From Solimonas fluminis (GTDB taxonomy: Bacteria > Pseudomonadota > Gammaproteobacteria > Nevskiales > Nevskiaceae), in the NCBI RefSeq assembly GCF_002930645.1, contig NZ_PSNW01000008.1, positions 174,185-238,184 on the forward strand: a stretch of DNA of 64,000 bases, read 5' to 3'. The translations under genes and the position numbers were made by a program. Shown in pieces: positions 41,714 through 49,533 of this stretch (the first letter of the stretch is position 1; each line of letters starts with the position of its first letter). Below the pieces are notes generated by a model, which was not told the origin of the DNA, made no database searches, and saw only the letters and a list, made by a program, of their open reading frames with translations.

Positions 41714-43183
41714 GTGATCCACCGCAAGCACAGGAGCGCCGCCCTCGGGGCGGCGCTTTTCTTTCCCGCCGTCGCCCAGGCGCATTCCTTCGGCCGGATC
41801 TACAACCTGCCGGTGCCGCTGTGGCTGTATCTCTACGGGGCCGCGGGGGCGCTGCTGCTGTCCTTCCTGGTGGTGGGCTACTTCGTCACCGTGTCGGAAG
41901 CGCGGGCGCCCCAGCCGCAGCGCGACCTGAGCAACACGGCCCTGGCGCGGGGCCTGCGGCGAGTGCTGCCGCTGCTCAAGGCGCTAAGCCTGCTGGGGCT
42001 GCTGCTGTGCCTGGCCACCGGCTTCCTCGGCAGCCGGGATCCCTACCGCAACTTCAGCATGACGTTCTTCTGGATCGTCTTCGTGCTGGGCTTCAGCTAC
42101 CTCTGCGCGCTGGCGGGCGACCTCTATGCGCTGCTCAATCCCTGGCGCCTGGTCTCGCGCGGCATCGGCCGCGTCTGGGCCGGCTACGAACGTGGCCGCT
42201 TCGTCTATCCGGCAGCCACGCTGGCTTACTGGCCGGCGCTGGCCTTCTACATGGCCTTCATCTGGATGGAGCTGTTCACGCACATGCGGCCGCTGTTCCT
42301 GGCCAAGATGCTGCTGGCCTACAGCCTGATCAGCCTTGCCGGTGTGTGGCTGGTCGGTGCCACGGCCTGGTTCCGGTATTGCGATTTCCTCGCCGTGTTC
42401 CTGCGGCTGATCGCGCGCATGGCGCCCCTGGACTATCGACCGGCGGAGCAGCCCGGCCAGCGCGGCCGCCTGCTGCTCCGCGCACCCTTCGCCGGGCTGC
42501 TGCAGGAGCGCGCGGAGCACGTCAGCCTGCTGCTGTTCGTGCTGTTCATGCTCTCCTCCACGGCCTATGACGGCCTGCACACCACGGTGCCCTGGTACAA
42601 GCTGTTCTGGGGGGATCCCACCGGGCTGCTGACGCAGTGGATGGGGCGCTCGCCGATCTACGCCTTCGTGCAGCTGCGGCCCTGGTACGTGCTTTACGAG
42701 ACCAGCTGGCTGCTGCTGTCACCGTTCATCTACCTGGGCGTCTACCTGCTGTTCGTGTGGATGGCGAAACTGCTGACCCGCAGCGAGCATTCCCTGCACG
42801 AGCTGGCGCTGTCCTTCGCATACTCACTGCTGCCGATCGCGCTGGTCTACCACATCACGCACTACTACACGCTGCTGCTGACCCAGGGCGTGAAGATCGC
42901 CAGCCTGCTGTCGGATCCCTTCGGCCGGGGCTGGAACCTGTTCGGCACCGCGGGCCTGTTCCGAGCGCCGATCCTGCCCGAGATGGGCACGGTCTGGCAT
43001 ACGCAGGTGGCGCTGATCGTGTTCGGCCACATCGTCAGCGTCTATCTCGCCCACGTGGAGGCGCTGCGCCTGTTCCCCTCGCGCGGGCGGGCGGTGCTGA
43101 GCCAGATGCCGATGCTGGTGCTGATGATGCTGTTCACGGTCGCCGGCCTGTGGATCCTGGTGCAGCCCATTTCACCGCGATAG
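41714..43183 (+). CDS. polytopic membrane protein with cleavable signal
   Basis: A 489-residue inner-membrane protein with roughly ten hydrophobic segments. The N-terminus (GTG start at 41714) looks like a signal peptide ending AVAQA before HSFGRIYNLPVP. The family, sometimes labelled fenitrothion hydrolase in databases, has no demonstrated general role; that label should not be taken as function. No clear ribosome site is seen; coupling to the upstream lipoprotein gene (seven-base gap) is likely. Codons 8-16 form a terminator-like hairpin. The last 12 bases overlap the convergent AraC gene. Confidence 0.78.
   Translation: MIHRKHRSAALGAALFFPAVAQAHSFGRIYNLPVPLWLYLYGAAGALLLSFLVVGYFVTVSEARAPQPQRDLSNTALARGLRRVLPLLKALSLLGLLLCLATGFLGSRDPYRNFSMTFFWIVFVLGFSYLCALAGDLYALLNPWRLVSRGIGRVWAGYERGRFVYPAATLAYWPALAFYMAFIWMELFTHMRPLFLAKMLLAYSLISLAGVWLVGATAWFRYCDFLAVFLRLIARMAPLDYRPAEQPGQRGRLLLRAPFAGLLQERAEHVSLLLFVLFMLSSTAYDGLHTTVPWYKLFWGDPTGLLTQWMGRSPIYAFVQLRPWYVLYETSWLLLSPFIYLGVYLLFVWMAKLLTRSEHSLHELALSFAYSLLPIALVYHITHYYTLLLTQGVKIASLLSDPFGRGWNLFGTAGLFRAPILPEMGTVWHTQVALIVFGHIVSVYLAHVEALRLFPSRGRAVLSQMPMLVLMMLFTVAGLWILVQPISPR
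41735..41764 (+). terminator. terminator-like hairpin inside the first codons of the membrane protein gene
   Basis: AGCGCCGCC / GGCGGCGCT stem of nine pairs with a five-base loop, followed by TTTTCTTT. By form this is a rho-independent terminator for the lipoprotein gene, yet it lies 21 bases inside the downstream reading frame, within the signal-peptide codons. It could lower expression of the second gene or respond to translation. Confidence 0.6.
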
Positions 43184-44203
43184 GGCGGCGCGATACTGCC
43201 CGGGCGTCCGGCCGGTCCAGCGCTTGAAGGCCTGCTGGAAGCTGCTCTGCTCGGTATACCCGAGCAGGAAGGCCGTATCGGCCAGGGTCACGCGCGGATC
43301 GCGCAGCAGGGCCTCCGCGCTGCGTTGCCGCGCACGGTCCAGTTCGGCGCGGAAGGAGGTGCCTTCCCGCTCCAGCCGCCGGTGCAGGGTGCGCGTGGAG
43401 AGCTTCAGTGCCGCTGCGCTCTGCTCCAGCGAAACGCGCCCCAGCGGCAGGCCCCGGGTCAGCACGGCATCGAGCTCCCGCAGGAAGGCGGAATCCGTGT
43501 CCAGCTCGCGCAGCAGCGCCTCCGCCTGGGCCTGCGCCAGCCGCTGCATCGCCGCGTCCGCCATGGCCACCGGCAGCTGCAGGTAGTCGGCGGGATGGGC
43601 CAGCTTGGTCTGCGGCTGGCCGAAGTGCAGGGCGCCTCCGAAGACACGCCGGTAGATGCCCAGGTCCGGCGGCGCCGGGAACTGGAAGTAGGCATCCATG
43701 CGCAACTCCGGCAGGCCGGTGAGCCAGCGCCCCATGCCGGCGCAGGCGGCCAGGCGGAACTGCGCGATCAGCGGGCTGGGCAGGCTGCCGTCGCTCCAGG
43801 ACATGGGCACTTCGAGCTGGCCATTTCGCACCGCGGGCTCGGCACCGCCGATGGCATGCAGCAGGCGCAGGTAGCGGCCCGCCTGGCGGATCGCCTCGCC
43901 GACGGTGGCGCAGCTCATCAGCACGTGCCCCAGCAGCCCCAGCTGCCCGGGCTTGATGCCGGCGCCGGCCCGCAGCGCCAGGTCCGGGTCGCCGCTGATG
44001 TGGATCGCCGCCTCCATGATCGCAACCCACTCCGACAGCGGCATCTGGGTGCGGGCATCGCTCTGGCGGATCTCGCGAAGCCGGCTCTCCGGCAGCAGGC
44101 GGTCCGGCGGGATACCCATCCCACGCAGTTGTTCCAGCAGCCCGGCGCCGAAGCGCGCGGAAATCTGCCCGGCCGAGTTGCCGCTGGAAGGTCTTGCCGA
44201 CAT
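43172..44203 (-). CDS. AraC-family transcriptional regulator
   Basis: A 343-residue regulator with an N-terminal arabinose-binding-type domain (about 30-215) as in OruR/ArgR-like AraC proteins, and a C-terminal double HTH (about 245-340: ALKLSTRTLHRRLEREGTSF and FLLGYTEQSSFQQAFKRWTG). The ATG at 44203 is chosen because TAGGAAAT precedes it; a TTG at 44242 would extend it. It is divergent from the steroid-5-alpha-reductase-like gene across about 100 bases, which makes that gene a likely target. The 3' end overlaps the convergent membrane protein gene by 12 bases. Confidence 0.9.
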   Translation of the reverse strand: MSARPSSGNSAGQISARFGAGLLEQLRGMGIPPDRLLPESRLREIRQSDARTQMPLSEWVAIMEAAIHISGDPDLALRAGAGIKPGQLGLLGHVLMSCATVGEAIRQAGRYLRLLHAIGGAEPAVRNGQLEVPMSWSDGSLPSPLIAQFRLAACAGMGRWLTGLPELRMDAYFQFPAPPDLGIYRRVFGGALHFGQPQTKLAHPADYLQLPVAMADAAMQRLAQAQAEALLRELDTDSAFLRELDAVLTRGLPLGRVSLEQSAAALKLSTRTLHRRLEREGTSFRAELDRARQRSAEALLRDPRVTLADTAFLLGYTEQSSFQQAFKRWTGRTPGQYRAALSR

Positions 44204-44302
44204 GGTGGCGAGATTTCCTAATGGATTGGCGACGCCTGTCAAGACATTCTCCCGGCAGGCGCTAACAATGCGTCATCCTTGCCCGACCGAGCCGGTAACG
44301 TC

Positions 44303-45088
44303 ATGAACGCAGTCCAATGGCACGAAGCCCTGCTGATCGCGTACTTCGCGGGCTCGCTGTTCGTGTTCGCCACCCTGAGCCTGGTGGCCAAGGCTGCCTA
44401 TGGCCGCCACAAGGGCGACAAGACGGCCTGGTGGTGGGGGCCGGGGGTGCCGACGCGTGCGTCCTGGATCTTCATGGAGGCGCCTTCGGCGCTGGGCTTC
44501 GCCGTCATCTACTTCATGGGCGAGCGTGCCCTGGCGCCGGTGCCGCTGATCCTGCTGGCGATGTGGCAGGCGCACTATTTCCAGCGCAGCTTCATCTATC
44601 CCTTCATGCGCCGCGTGAAGCCGGGAGATACCACGCCGCTGCTGATCCCGGCGCTGGCCTTCGCGACCAACCTTGGGGTGTCCTTCCTCAATGCCGCGAT
44701 CCTGTCCTGGAACGGCATCGGCCAGGCCTACGAACTGTCCTGGCTGGCCGATCCGCGGTTCCTGGCGGGCGCGGCGCTGTTCGCCGCCGGCTGGCACATC
44801 AACCGCAAGGCCGACGCGATGCTGGCGGCGCTGCGCAAGCCCGGCGAGACCGGCTACAGGATTCCCCGCGGGTGGCTCTACGAGCGCGTGAGCTGCCCCA
44901 ACTACCTCGGCGAGTTCCTGGTCTGGGCCGGCTGGGCGCTGGCCATCTGGTCGGCGGCGGGTGCGGTCTTCCTGCTCTGGACACTGGCCAACCTGCTGCC
45001 GCGGGCGCTGGAGAACCACCGCTGGTACCGACGTACCTTCGCCGACTATCCGGCGCAGCGCCGCGCGGTGATCCCGGGCCTGCTGTAG
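44303..45088 (+). CDS. steroid 5-alpha-reductase-like membrane enzyme
   Basis: A 261-residue polytopic membrane protein of the 3-oxo-5-alpha-steroid 4-dehydrogenase family. The C-terminal signature is well kept: PRGWLYERVSCPNYLGEF, then ALENHRWYRRTF and the PAQRRAVIPGLL ending. Six or so hydrophobic spans are seen. Family members reduce delta-4 steroids or other enones with NADPH; the true substrate here is unknown. The ATG at 44303 is chosen over an earlier in-frame codon. Together with the SCP2/AMACR cluster it hints at steroid or terpenoid metabolism, which is inference. Confidence 0.87.
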   Translation: MNAVQWHEALLIAYFAGSLFVFATLSLVAKAAYGRHKGDKTAWWWGPGVPTRASWIFMEAPSALGFAVIYFMGERALAPVPLILLAMWQAHYFQRSFIYPFMRRVKPGDTTPLLIPALAFATNLGVSFLNAAILSWNGIGQAYELSWLADPRFLAGAALFAAGWHINRKADAMLAALRKPGETGYRIPRGWLYERVSCPNYLGEFLVWAGWALAIWSAAGAVFLLWTLANLLPRALENHRWYRRTFADYPAQRRAVIPGLL

Positions 45089-45173
45089 ACGGATTGCCTG
45101 GCCACCGGTATCCCCGGACAATGGCCCGCCCGCGCCGTTCCGGCGCGGATCCACCTTCGCGGGGAGCGTGCTG

Positions 45174-46304
45174 ATGTCGCGTCATTTCCGTTCCGTCGAT
45201 CCCGATGGACTGCTCGAGTATTCGGTGGTCTTCACCGACCGTGCCGTCAACCACATGTCCCAGCTGTTCCAGCAGGCCATGCGGGACATCTCGGCCACCC
45301 TGAAGTCGGTCTACAAGGCCGAGGCGGTGGTGGTGGTGCCCGGTGGCGGCTCCTTCGGCATGGAAGCGATTGCGCGGCAGTTCGCCGGAGGCAAGCGCTG
45401 CCTGGTGATCCGCAACGGCTGGTTCAGCTACCGCTGGTCGCAGATCTTCGAGATGGGCGGCATTGCGGCGAGCGAAACCGTGCTGCAGGCACGCCCGTCC
45501 GGCAATGGCCCGCAGTCGCCCTGGGCGCCGGCGCCGGTCGAGGAAGTGGAAGAGACGATCCGCCGCGAGAAGCCGGACCTGGTCTTTGCGCCCCATGTGG
45601 AGACCGCCTCCGGCATGATCCTGCCGGACGATTACCTGAGGCGTGTCGCCGCGGCCGTGCACGCGCACGGCGGGCTGTTCGTGCTGGACTGCGTGGCCTC
45701 CGGCGCGGCCTGGGTGGACATGCGGGCCTGCGGCATCGACATCCTGCTGACTGCGCCGCAGAAGGTCTGGAGTTCCACGCCCTGCGCGGCGCTGGTGATG
45801 CTCGGTGCCGAGGCCAAGGCACGCATCGCCCAGACCCAGAGCAGCAGCTTTGCCGCCGACCTGAAGAAGTGGCTGCAGATCATGGAGGCCTACGAGGGCG
45901 GCGGGCATGCCTATCACGCGACCATGCCCACCGAGGGGCTGCTGCGCCTGCGCGATTCCATGAAGGACACCCTGGCGATGGGACTGGAACCGCTGCGCGA
46001 GGCCCAGTGGGCGCTCGGACGGGGCGTGCGCGAAATGCTGGCGGCCAGCGGCTTCCCCAGCGTAGCGGCCCAGGGCTTCGAGGCCCCGGGCGTCGTGGTG
46101 TCGTACACCAGCGATCCCGATATCAGCAACGCCAGGAAGTTCGTGGCGCTGGGGCTGCAGAGTGCCGCCGGAGTGCCCCTGATGTGCGGCGAGGGCGGCG
46201 ATTTCCGCAGCTTCCGCGTCGGCCTGTTCGGCCTGGACAAGCTGGCCGACGTGCCGGGCGCGATCCAGCGCCTGCGGAGCGTGGTGGACAAACTGCGCGC
46301 CTGA
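45174..46304 (+). CDS. class V aminotransferase (alanine-glyoxylate / serine-pyruvate type)
   Basis: A 376-residue PLP enzyme. The pyridoxal-binding Lys is Lys197 in LLTAPQKVWSS. VVVPGGGSFGMEAIARQF, VFAPHVETASGMILP and LFVLDCVASGAAWVDM follow the class V pattern. The start ATG at 45174 has GGGGAG seven bases upstream; a GTG at 45168 is too close to it. The amino donor and acceptor cannot be read from the sequence. Nearest genes are a 5-alpha-reductase-like enzyme upstream and the ABM protein downstream, with no obvious shared pathway. Confidence 0.88.
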   Translation: MSRHFRSVDPDGLLEYSVVFTDRAVNHMSQLFQQAMRDISATLKSVYKAEAVVVVPGGGSFGMEAIARQFAGGKRCLVIRNGWFSYRWSQIFEMGGIAASETVLQARPSGNGPQSPWAPAPVEEVEETIRREKPDLVFAPHVETASGMILPDDYLRRVAAAVHAHGGLFVLDCVASGAAWVDMRACGIDILLTAPQKVWSSTPCAALVMLGAEAKARIAQTQSSSFAADLKKWLQIMEAYEGGGHAYHATMPTEGLLRLRDSMKDTLAMGLEPLREAQWALGRGVREMLAASGFPSVAAQGFEAPGVVVSYTSDPDISNARKFVALGLQSAAGVPLMCGEGGDFRSFRVGLFGLDKLADVPGAIQRLRSVVDKLRA

Positions 46305-46317
46305 AGACAGGCCGTGC

Positions 46318-46348
46318 TTGACCTCAACCGCGCTTGAGGTCCCAGACT
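46318..46348 (+). promoter_or_regulatory. promoter with SoxR-type box
   Basis: A perfect palindrome GACCTCAA-CCGCGC-TTGAGGTC (46320-46341) lies between TTGACC at 46318-46323 and a -10-like CAGACT at 46343-46348 (19-base spacing). CCTCAA-N6-TTGAGG with long spacing is the form of SoxR operators known in Pseudomonas and enteric bacteria. It faces the ABM-domain gene. No soxR gene is seen in the window. Confidence 0.75.
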
Positions 46349-46387
46349 CCTGTCGCGCAGGCCTGCCGCCTGCTTTGACAGGAGTCT
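46344..46387 (+). promoter_or_regulatory. perfect 11-bp hairpin covering the ribosome binding site
   Basis: AGACTCCTGTC (46344-46354) pairs exactly with GACAGGAGTCT (46377-46387). The right arm contains the AGGAG of the ABM-domain gene (start 46392). The left arm overlaps the -10 box, so only transcripts beginning further upstream would contain both arms. Confidence 0.65.
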
Positions 46388-46391
46388 TTTC

Positions 46392-46712
46392 ATGTCTGCA
46401 TCCCGCAGCATCCATCGCATCGACAAGTTCGTGGTACCGCCCGAGGCCGTGCCGGTCTTCGTGGCGCAGATACAGCGCATCCAGAAAATACTGCGCACGC
46501 TGCCGGGCTGCCTGGGGCAGATGGTGCTGACCCAGGCCGGCGGCAGCGGCGAATTCAACGTGCTGACGTGGGTGGAGTGGCAGAGCCAGGACGCCATCGC
46601 GGCGGCACAGGCCGTGGTGCAGGGGATGTTCGCGGCGGAGGGCTTCGATCCGGCGGCCTTCTCGCGCTCGCTGGGCGTGCGTGCCGACCTCGGCTTCTAC
46701 GAGCGCGCCTGA
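46392..46712 (+). CDS. ABM-domain protein (putative monooxygenase), SoxR-controlled
   Basis: A 106-residue antibiotic-biosynthesis-monooxygenase-like ferredoxin-fold protein (IDKFVVPPEAVPVFVAQ, PGCLGQMVLTQ, FNVLTWVEWQSQDAIAAA). Members act on quinones or haem or have unknown roles; no cofactor site is obvious. The SoxR-type promoter points to induction by redox-active compounds. The ATG at 46392 lies seven bases after AGGAG. The end overlaps the convergent AraC gene by 16 bases. Confidence 0.82.
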   Translation: MSASRSIHRIDKFVVPPEAVPVFVAQIQRIQKILRTLPGCLGQMVLTQAGGSGEFNVLTWVEWQSQDAIAAAQAVVQGMFAAEGFDPAAFSRSLGVRADLGFYERA

Positions 46713-47707
46713 CGCGGCCGCCCGCCGGGCGTGCGGCCGGTCCAGCGCTTGAAGGCGCGGATGAACGCAGAGGGTTCCGAGAAGCCGAGGCGCAATCCGA
46801 CCTGTTCCACCGGCAGTCCGGCGGCGAGCCAGCCTTCGGCCAGGGTGCAGCGTACCTCGTCGGCCAGGCCGCGGTAGGACGTGCCTTCCGCCTCCAGCCG
46901 GCGGCGCAGCGTGCGGCCGGTGATGTGCAGGGCGGCGGCCAGTTCGCCGATCTCCGGCATCCGGCCGTAGGCCTGCAGCAGGCGATCGCGAACCTGCCCG
47001 GCGACCCCTCCGCGCAGCCGGCGGCGGTTGAGCAGCATGCGGCATTGCTCTTCGCAGAGCCTCTGGGTCAGGGCATTGGCCTGCGGCAGCGGCAGGTCGA
47101 GCACCCGCGCGTCCACCGCGATCAGGTTGCGCTCGGCGCTGAACTCCGGCGTGACGCCGACCAGTTGCCGGTAGCGTTCGGCATGCGGCAGGCGCGGGAA
47201 GCGGAAGCACAGCCGGCGCAGCTCCGGCACCCGCCCGAGGATCTCGTGCGCCAGCGCGAAGGCACCGCCGGCCACGCGCTCCATGATGAAGCCACGCAGG
47301 TCCTCGGGTACGCCCCGGTCGTCGATCAGGATGCGCATCTCCTGCGCGTCGGACTCGGTGCTGACCTCGCAGTAGGCATAGGCCAGGTCGAGATAGCGCA
47401 GCATCAGCGACAGCGCGTCCCTGAGCGTGGCGCTGCTGAGCATGGCGTACCCGAGGATGCCATGCGTGCTCAGCCGCAGCCGCAAGCCCGCGATCAGGCC
47501 GAGGCCGGCGATGCCGGGCAACTGCCGCTGCAGGTTGCGCATGACCTGCAGTTCCTGGGCGGCGTCGACCTCGGCGTCCGCATCGAACAGCTGGTTGACG
47601 TCCAGTCCGGTCTGTTCCAGGCATTGCGTCGGCATCAGGCCGTGCTCCACGCCGATCTGCACCAGCAGCTGGAGGCTGGCGGCGGCGCGGCGGATGGCGG
47701 GTTGCAT
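46697..47707 (-). CDS. AraC-family transcriptional regulator
   Basis: A 336-residue regulator of the same OruR-like type as the one at 43172: an N-terminal effector domain (about 15-200) and a C-terminal HTH pair (about 235-330: LAAALHITGRTLRRRLEAEG, VGLRLGFSEPSAFIRAFKRWTG). The start ATG at 47707 gives the usual N-terminus; the open frame continues upstream without support. It is divergent from the GMC oxidoreductase gene, with the palindrome GTCTATAGAC between them, and probably controls it. Confidence 0.9.
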   Translation of the reverse strand: MQPAIRRAAASLQLLVQIGVEHGLMPTQCLEQTGLDVNQLFDADAEVDAAQELQVMRNLQRQLPGIAGLGLIAGLRLRLSTHGILGYAMLSSATLRDALSLMLRYLDLAYAYCEVSTESDAQEMRILIDDRGVPEDLRGFIMERVAGGAFALAHEILGRVPELRRLCFRFPRLPHAERYRQLVGVTPEFSAERNLIAVDARVLDLPLPQANALTQRLCEEQCRMLLNRRRLRGGVAGQVRDRLLQAYGRMPEIGELAAALHITGRTLRRRLEAEGTSYRGLADEVRCTLAEGWLAAGLPVEQVGLRLGFSEPSAFIRAFKRWTGRTPGGRPRQARS

Positions 47708-47725
47708 GCTGTCCTGTCCGTTTTG

Positions 47726-47735
47726 GTCTATAGAC
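47726..47735. promoter_or_regulatory. short palindrome in the AraC-GMC divergent region
   Basis: GTCTATAGAC, a perfect 10-base palindrome, in the 130-base gap between the divergent AraC and GMC genes. CTGTCC occurs at 47710-47715 region and again at 47735-47740, flanking it. It could be a regulator site or a -10 element; which is not decidable. Confidence 0.35.
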
Positions 47736-47837
47736 TGTCCGCCGCGATCATACCAGCCGGACCGCCGCTCCCTTAGTCTTGGAGTGAAGGCCCGCCGGCC
47801 AGGCATGGCGGGCATGGACAAGAGCGAGGAGAGACGC

Positions 47838-49523
47838 ATGCCGGAAGCCGGGCAGGGCGAAATCTACGATTACCTGATCATCGGCGGGGGCTCCGCCGGC
47901 TGCGTACTGGCCCATCGCCTGAGCGAAAGCGGCCGGTACCGCGTATGCCTGCTGGAAGCCGGTCCGCGCGACCGCAATCCCTTCATCGCGATGCCAGGAG
48001 GCTTGCTGCCTCTGGTGAATGGCCAGTTCTGCAACTGGAAGTTCTGGAGCGAGCCACAGCATCACCTGCACGGCCGCCGGCTGTACCAGCCCCGCGGCCG
48101 GACGCTGGGAGGCTCCAGCAGCATCAACGGCATGGTCTACACCCGCGGCCATCCGCGCGACTACGACCACTGGGCAGCGCTGGGCTGCGAGGGCTGGAGC
48201 TACCGGGAGGTCCTGCCGTATTTCATCCGCTCCGAGAACTACCAACCCGACTGTGCCGAGCAAGACCGGCCCTTCCACGGCAAGGGCGGCCCGCTGAACA
48301 TCGCGGCACGCCGCTCGACCAATCCGCTGAGCCTGGGCTTCGTCGAGGCAGCCCGGCAGGCCGGACACCCGCACAACCCGGACTTCAACGGTGCCGTACA
48401 GGAGGGCGTGGGGATCTATCACGTCTTCCAGAAGGACGGGGAGCGCTGCAGCAACGCCCGAGCCTACCTGCGGCCCGCGGAGTCGCGGCCCAATCTCCGG
48501 GTGCTGACCGGCGCGCATGTCACGCAACTGCTGCTGGAGGAAGGCCGTGCCGTGGGTGTGCGCTACCGGCAAGGCAGGCATGATCTGCAGCTCCGGGCCG
48601 CGCGCGAGGTGATCCTGTCGGCCGGTGCCTTCCAGTCACCGCAACTGCTGCTGTTGTCCGGTATCGGTCCGAAGCAGGAACTGGAACGCCATGGCATTCC
48701 CTTGCAGCATGAGCTGCCCGGCGTCGGCGAGAACCTGCAGGACCATCTCGATGTGTTCGTCGAGGTCAAGGCGAAGACGCGCGTCAGCTACTCCTTCCAC
48801 CCGACGCGCTGGTGGAGCCTGCTGGTGGCGATGCTGCAGTACCTGTTCGCACGCCGCGGCGAATACACCTCCAACATGGCCGAAGCCGGCGGCTTCTACC
48901 GCTCGCGGCCCGAAGAGACGATTCCGGACCTGCAGTGGCACTTCCTGCCGACGCCGAATGCAAAGCACGGCCTGGACCTGAGCGGCCCGTTCCGGCGCTA
49001 CGGCTACGCCGTGATGAACTACGACCTGCGGCCGCTCTCGCGCGGCCGTGTCAGCCTACGCAGCAAGGACCCGCTGGCACCACCGAAGATCGATCCGAAC
49101 TTCGCGGCGCATCCCCGGGATATCGACCGCCTGGTGGCCGGCATACGCGAGACCCGTCGCGTGCTGTCGCAACGGGCCTTCGACGAGCACCGCGAGGCGG
49201 AAGTCTCGCCCGGCCCGGAGCTGCAGAGCGACGAGGAGTTGCGCGAGTTCGTGCGCCGGACGGCCGAGGTGGCCTACCACCCGGTGGGAACCTGCCGCAT
49301 GGGGCCGGCCGGCGACCCCATGGCGGTGGTCGATCCGCGTCTGCGTGTGCACGGCATTGCCGGCCTGCGCGTGGTGGACTGCTCGATCATGCCCACTGTA
49401 CCGGGATGCAACACCAATGCCCCGGCGACCATGGTTGGCGAAAAGGCCGCCGCCATGATCCTGGAAGATGCCGCGGGTAGGGCGCAGCCGGCGGGCGAGA
49501 CCCTAGAATTGGCCGCAGCCTAG
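47838..49523 (+). CDS. GMC-family FAD oxidoreductase (choline dehydrogenase-like)
   Basis: A 561-residue flavoprotein alcohol dehydrogenase of the glucose-methanol-choline family. The FAD site YDYLIIGGGSAGCVLAHRL is at the N-terminus; RTLGGSSSINGMVYTRG and LSAGAFQSPQLLLLSGIGP are the two GMC signatures. Catalytic His is in VAYHPVGTCRMGP and the second residue is Asn in NTNAPATMVGEKAA. The ATG at 47838 follows GAGGAGAGA; ATG 47814 is an alternative. The substrate is unknown. The nitroreductase gene follows after ten bases. Confidence 0.92.
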   Translation: MPEAGQGEIYDYLIIGGGSAGCVLAHRLSESGRYRVCLLEAGPRDRNPFIAMPGGLLPLVNGQFCNWKFWSEPQHHLHGRRLYQPRGRTLGGSSSINGMVYTRGHPRDYDHWAALGCEGWSYREVLPYFIRSENYQPDCAEQDRPFHGKGGPLNIAARRSTNPLSLGFVEAARQAGHPHNPDFNGAVQEGVGIYHVFQKDGERCSNARAYLRPAESRPNLRVLTGAHVTQLLLEEGRAVGVRYRQGRHDLQLRAAREVILSAGAFQSPQLLLLSGIGPKQELERHGIPLQHELPGVGENLQDHLDVFVEVKAKTRVSYSFHPTRWWSLLVAMLQYLFARRGEYTSNMAEAGGFYRSRPEETIPDLQWHFLPTPNAKHGLDLSGPFRRYGYAVMNYDLRPLSRGRVSLRSKDPLAPPKIDPNFAAHPRDIDRLVAGIRETRRVLSQRAFDEHREAEVSPGPELQSDEELREFVRRTAEVAYHPVGTCRMGPAGDPMAVVDPRLRVHGIAGLRVVDCSIMPTVPGCNTNAPATMVGEKAAAMILEDAAGRAQPAGETLELAAA

Positions 49524-49533
49524 GAGAACGACC

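Noticed and set aside
45110..45140. CCGCGCCG/CGGCGCGG hairpin before the aminotransferase gene as a terminator
   Set aside because: No T-run follows on either strand; likely incidental GC pairing.
46344..46387. Hairpin as a riboswitch
   Set aside because: Simple perfect stem with no conserved aptamer-like structure; better explained as an insulating or ribosome-site-blocking hairpin.
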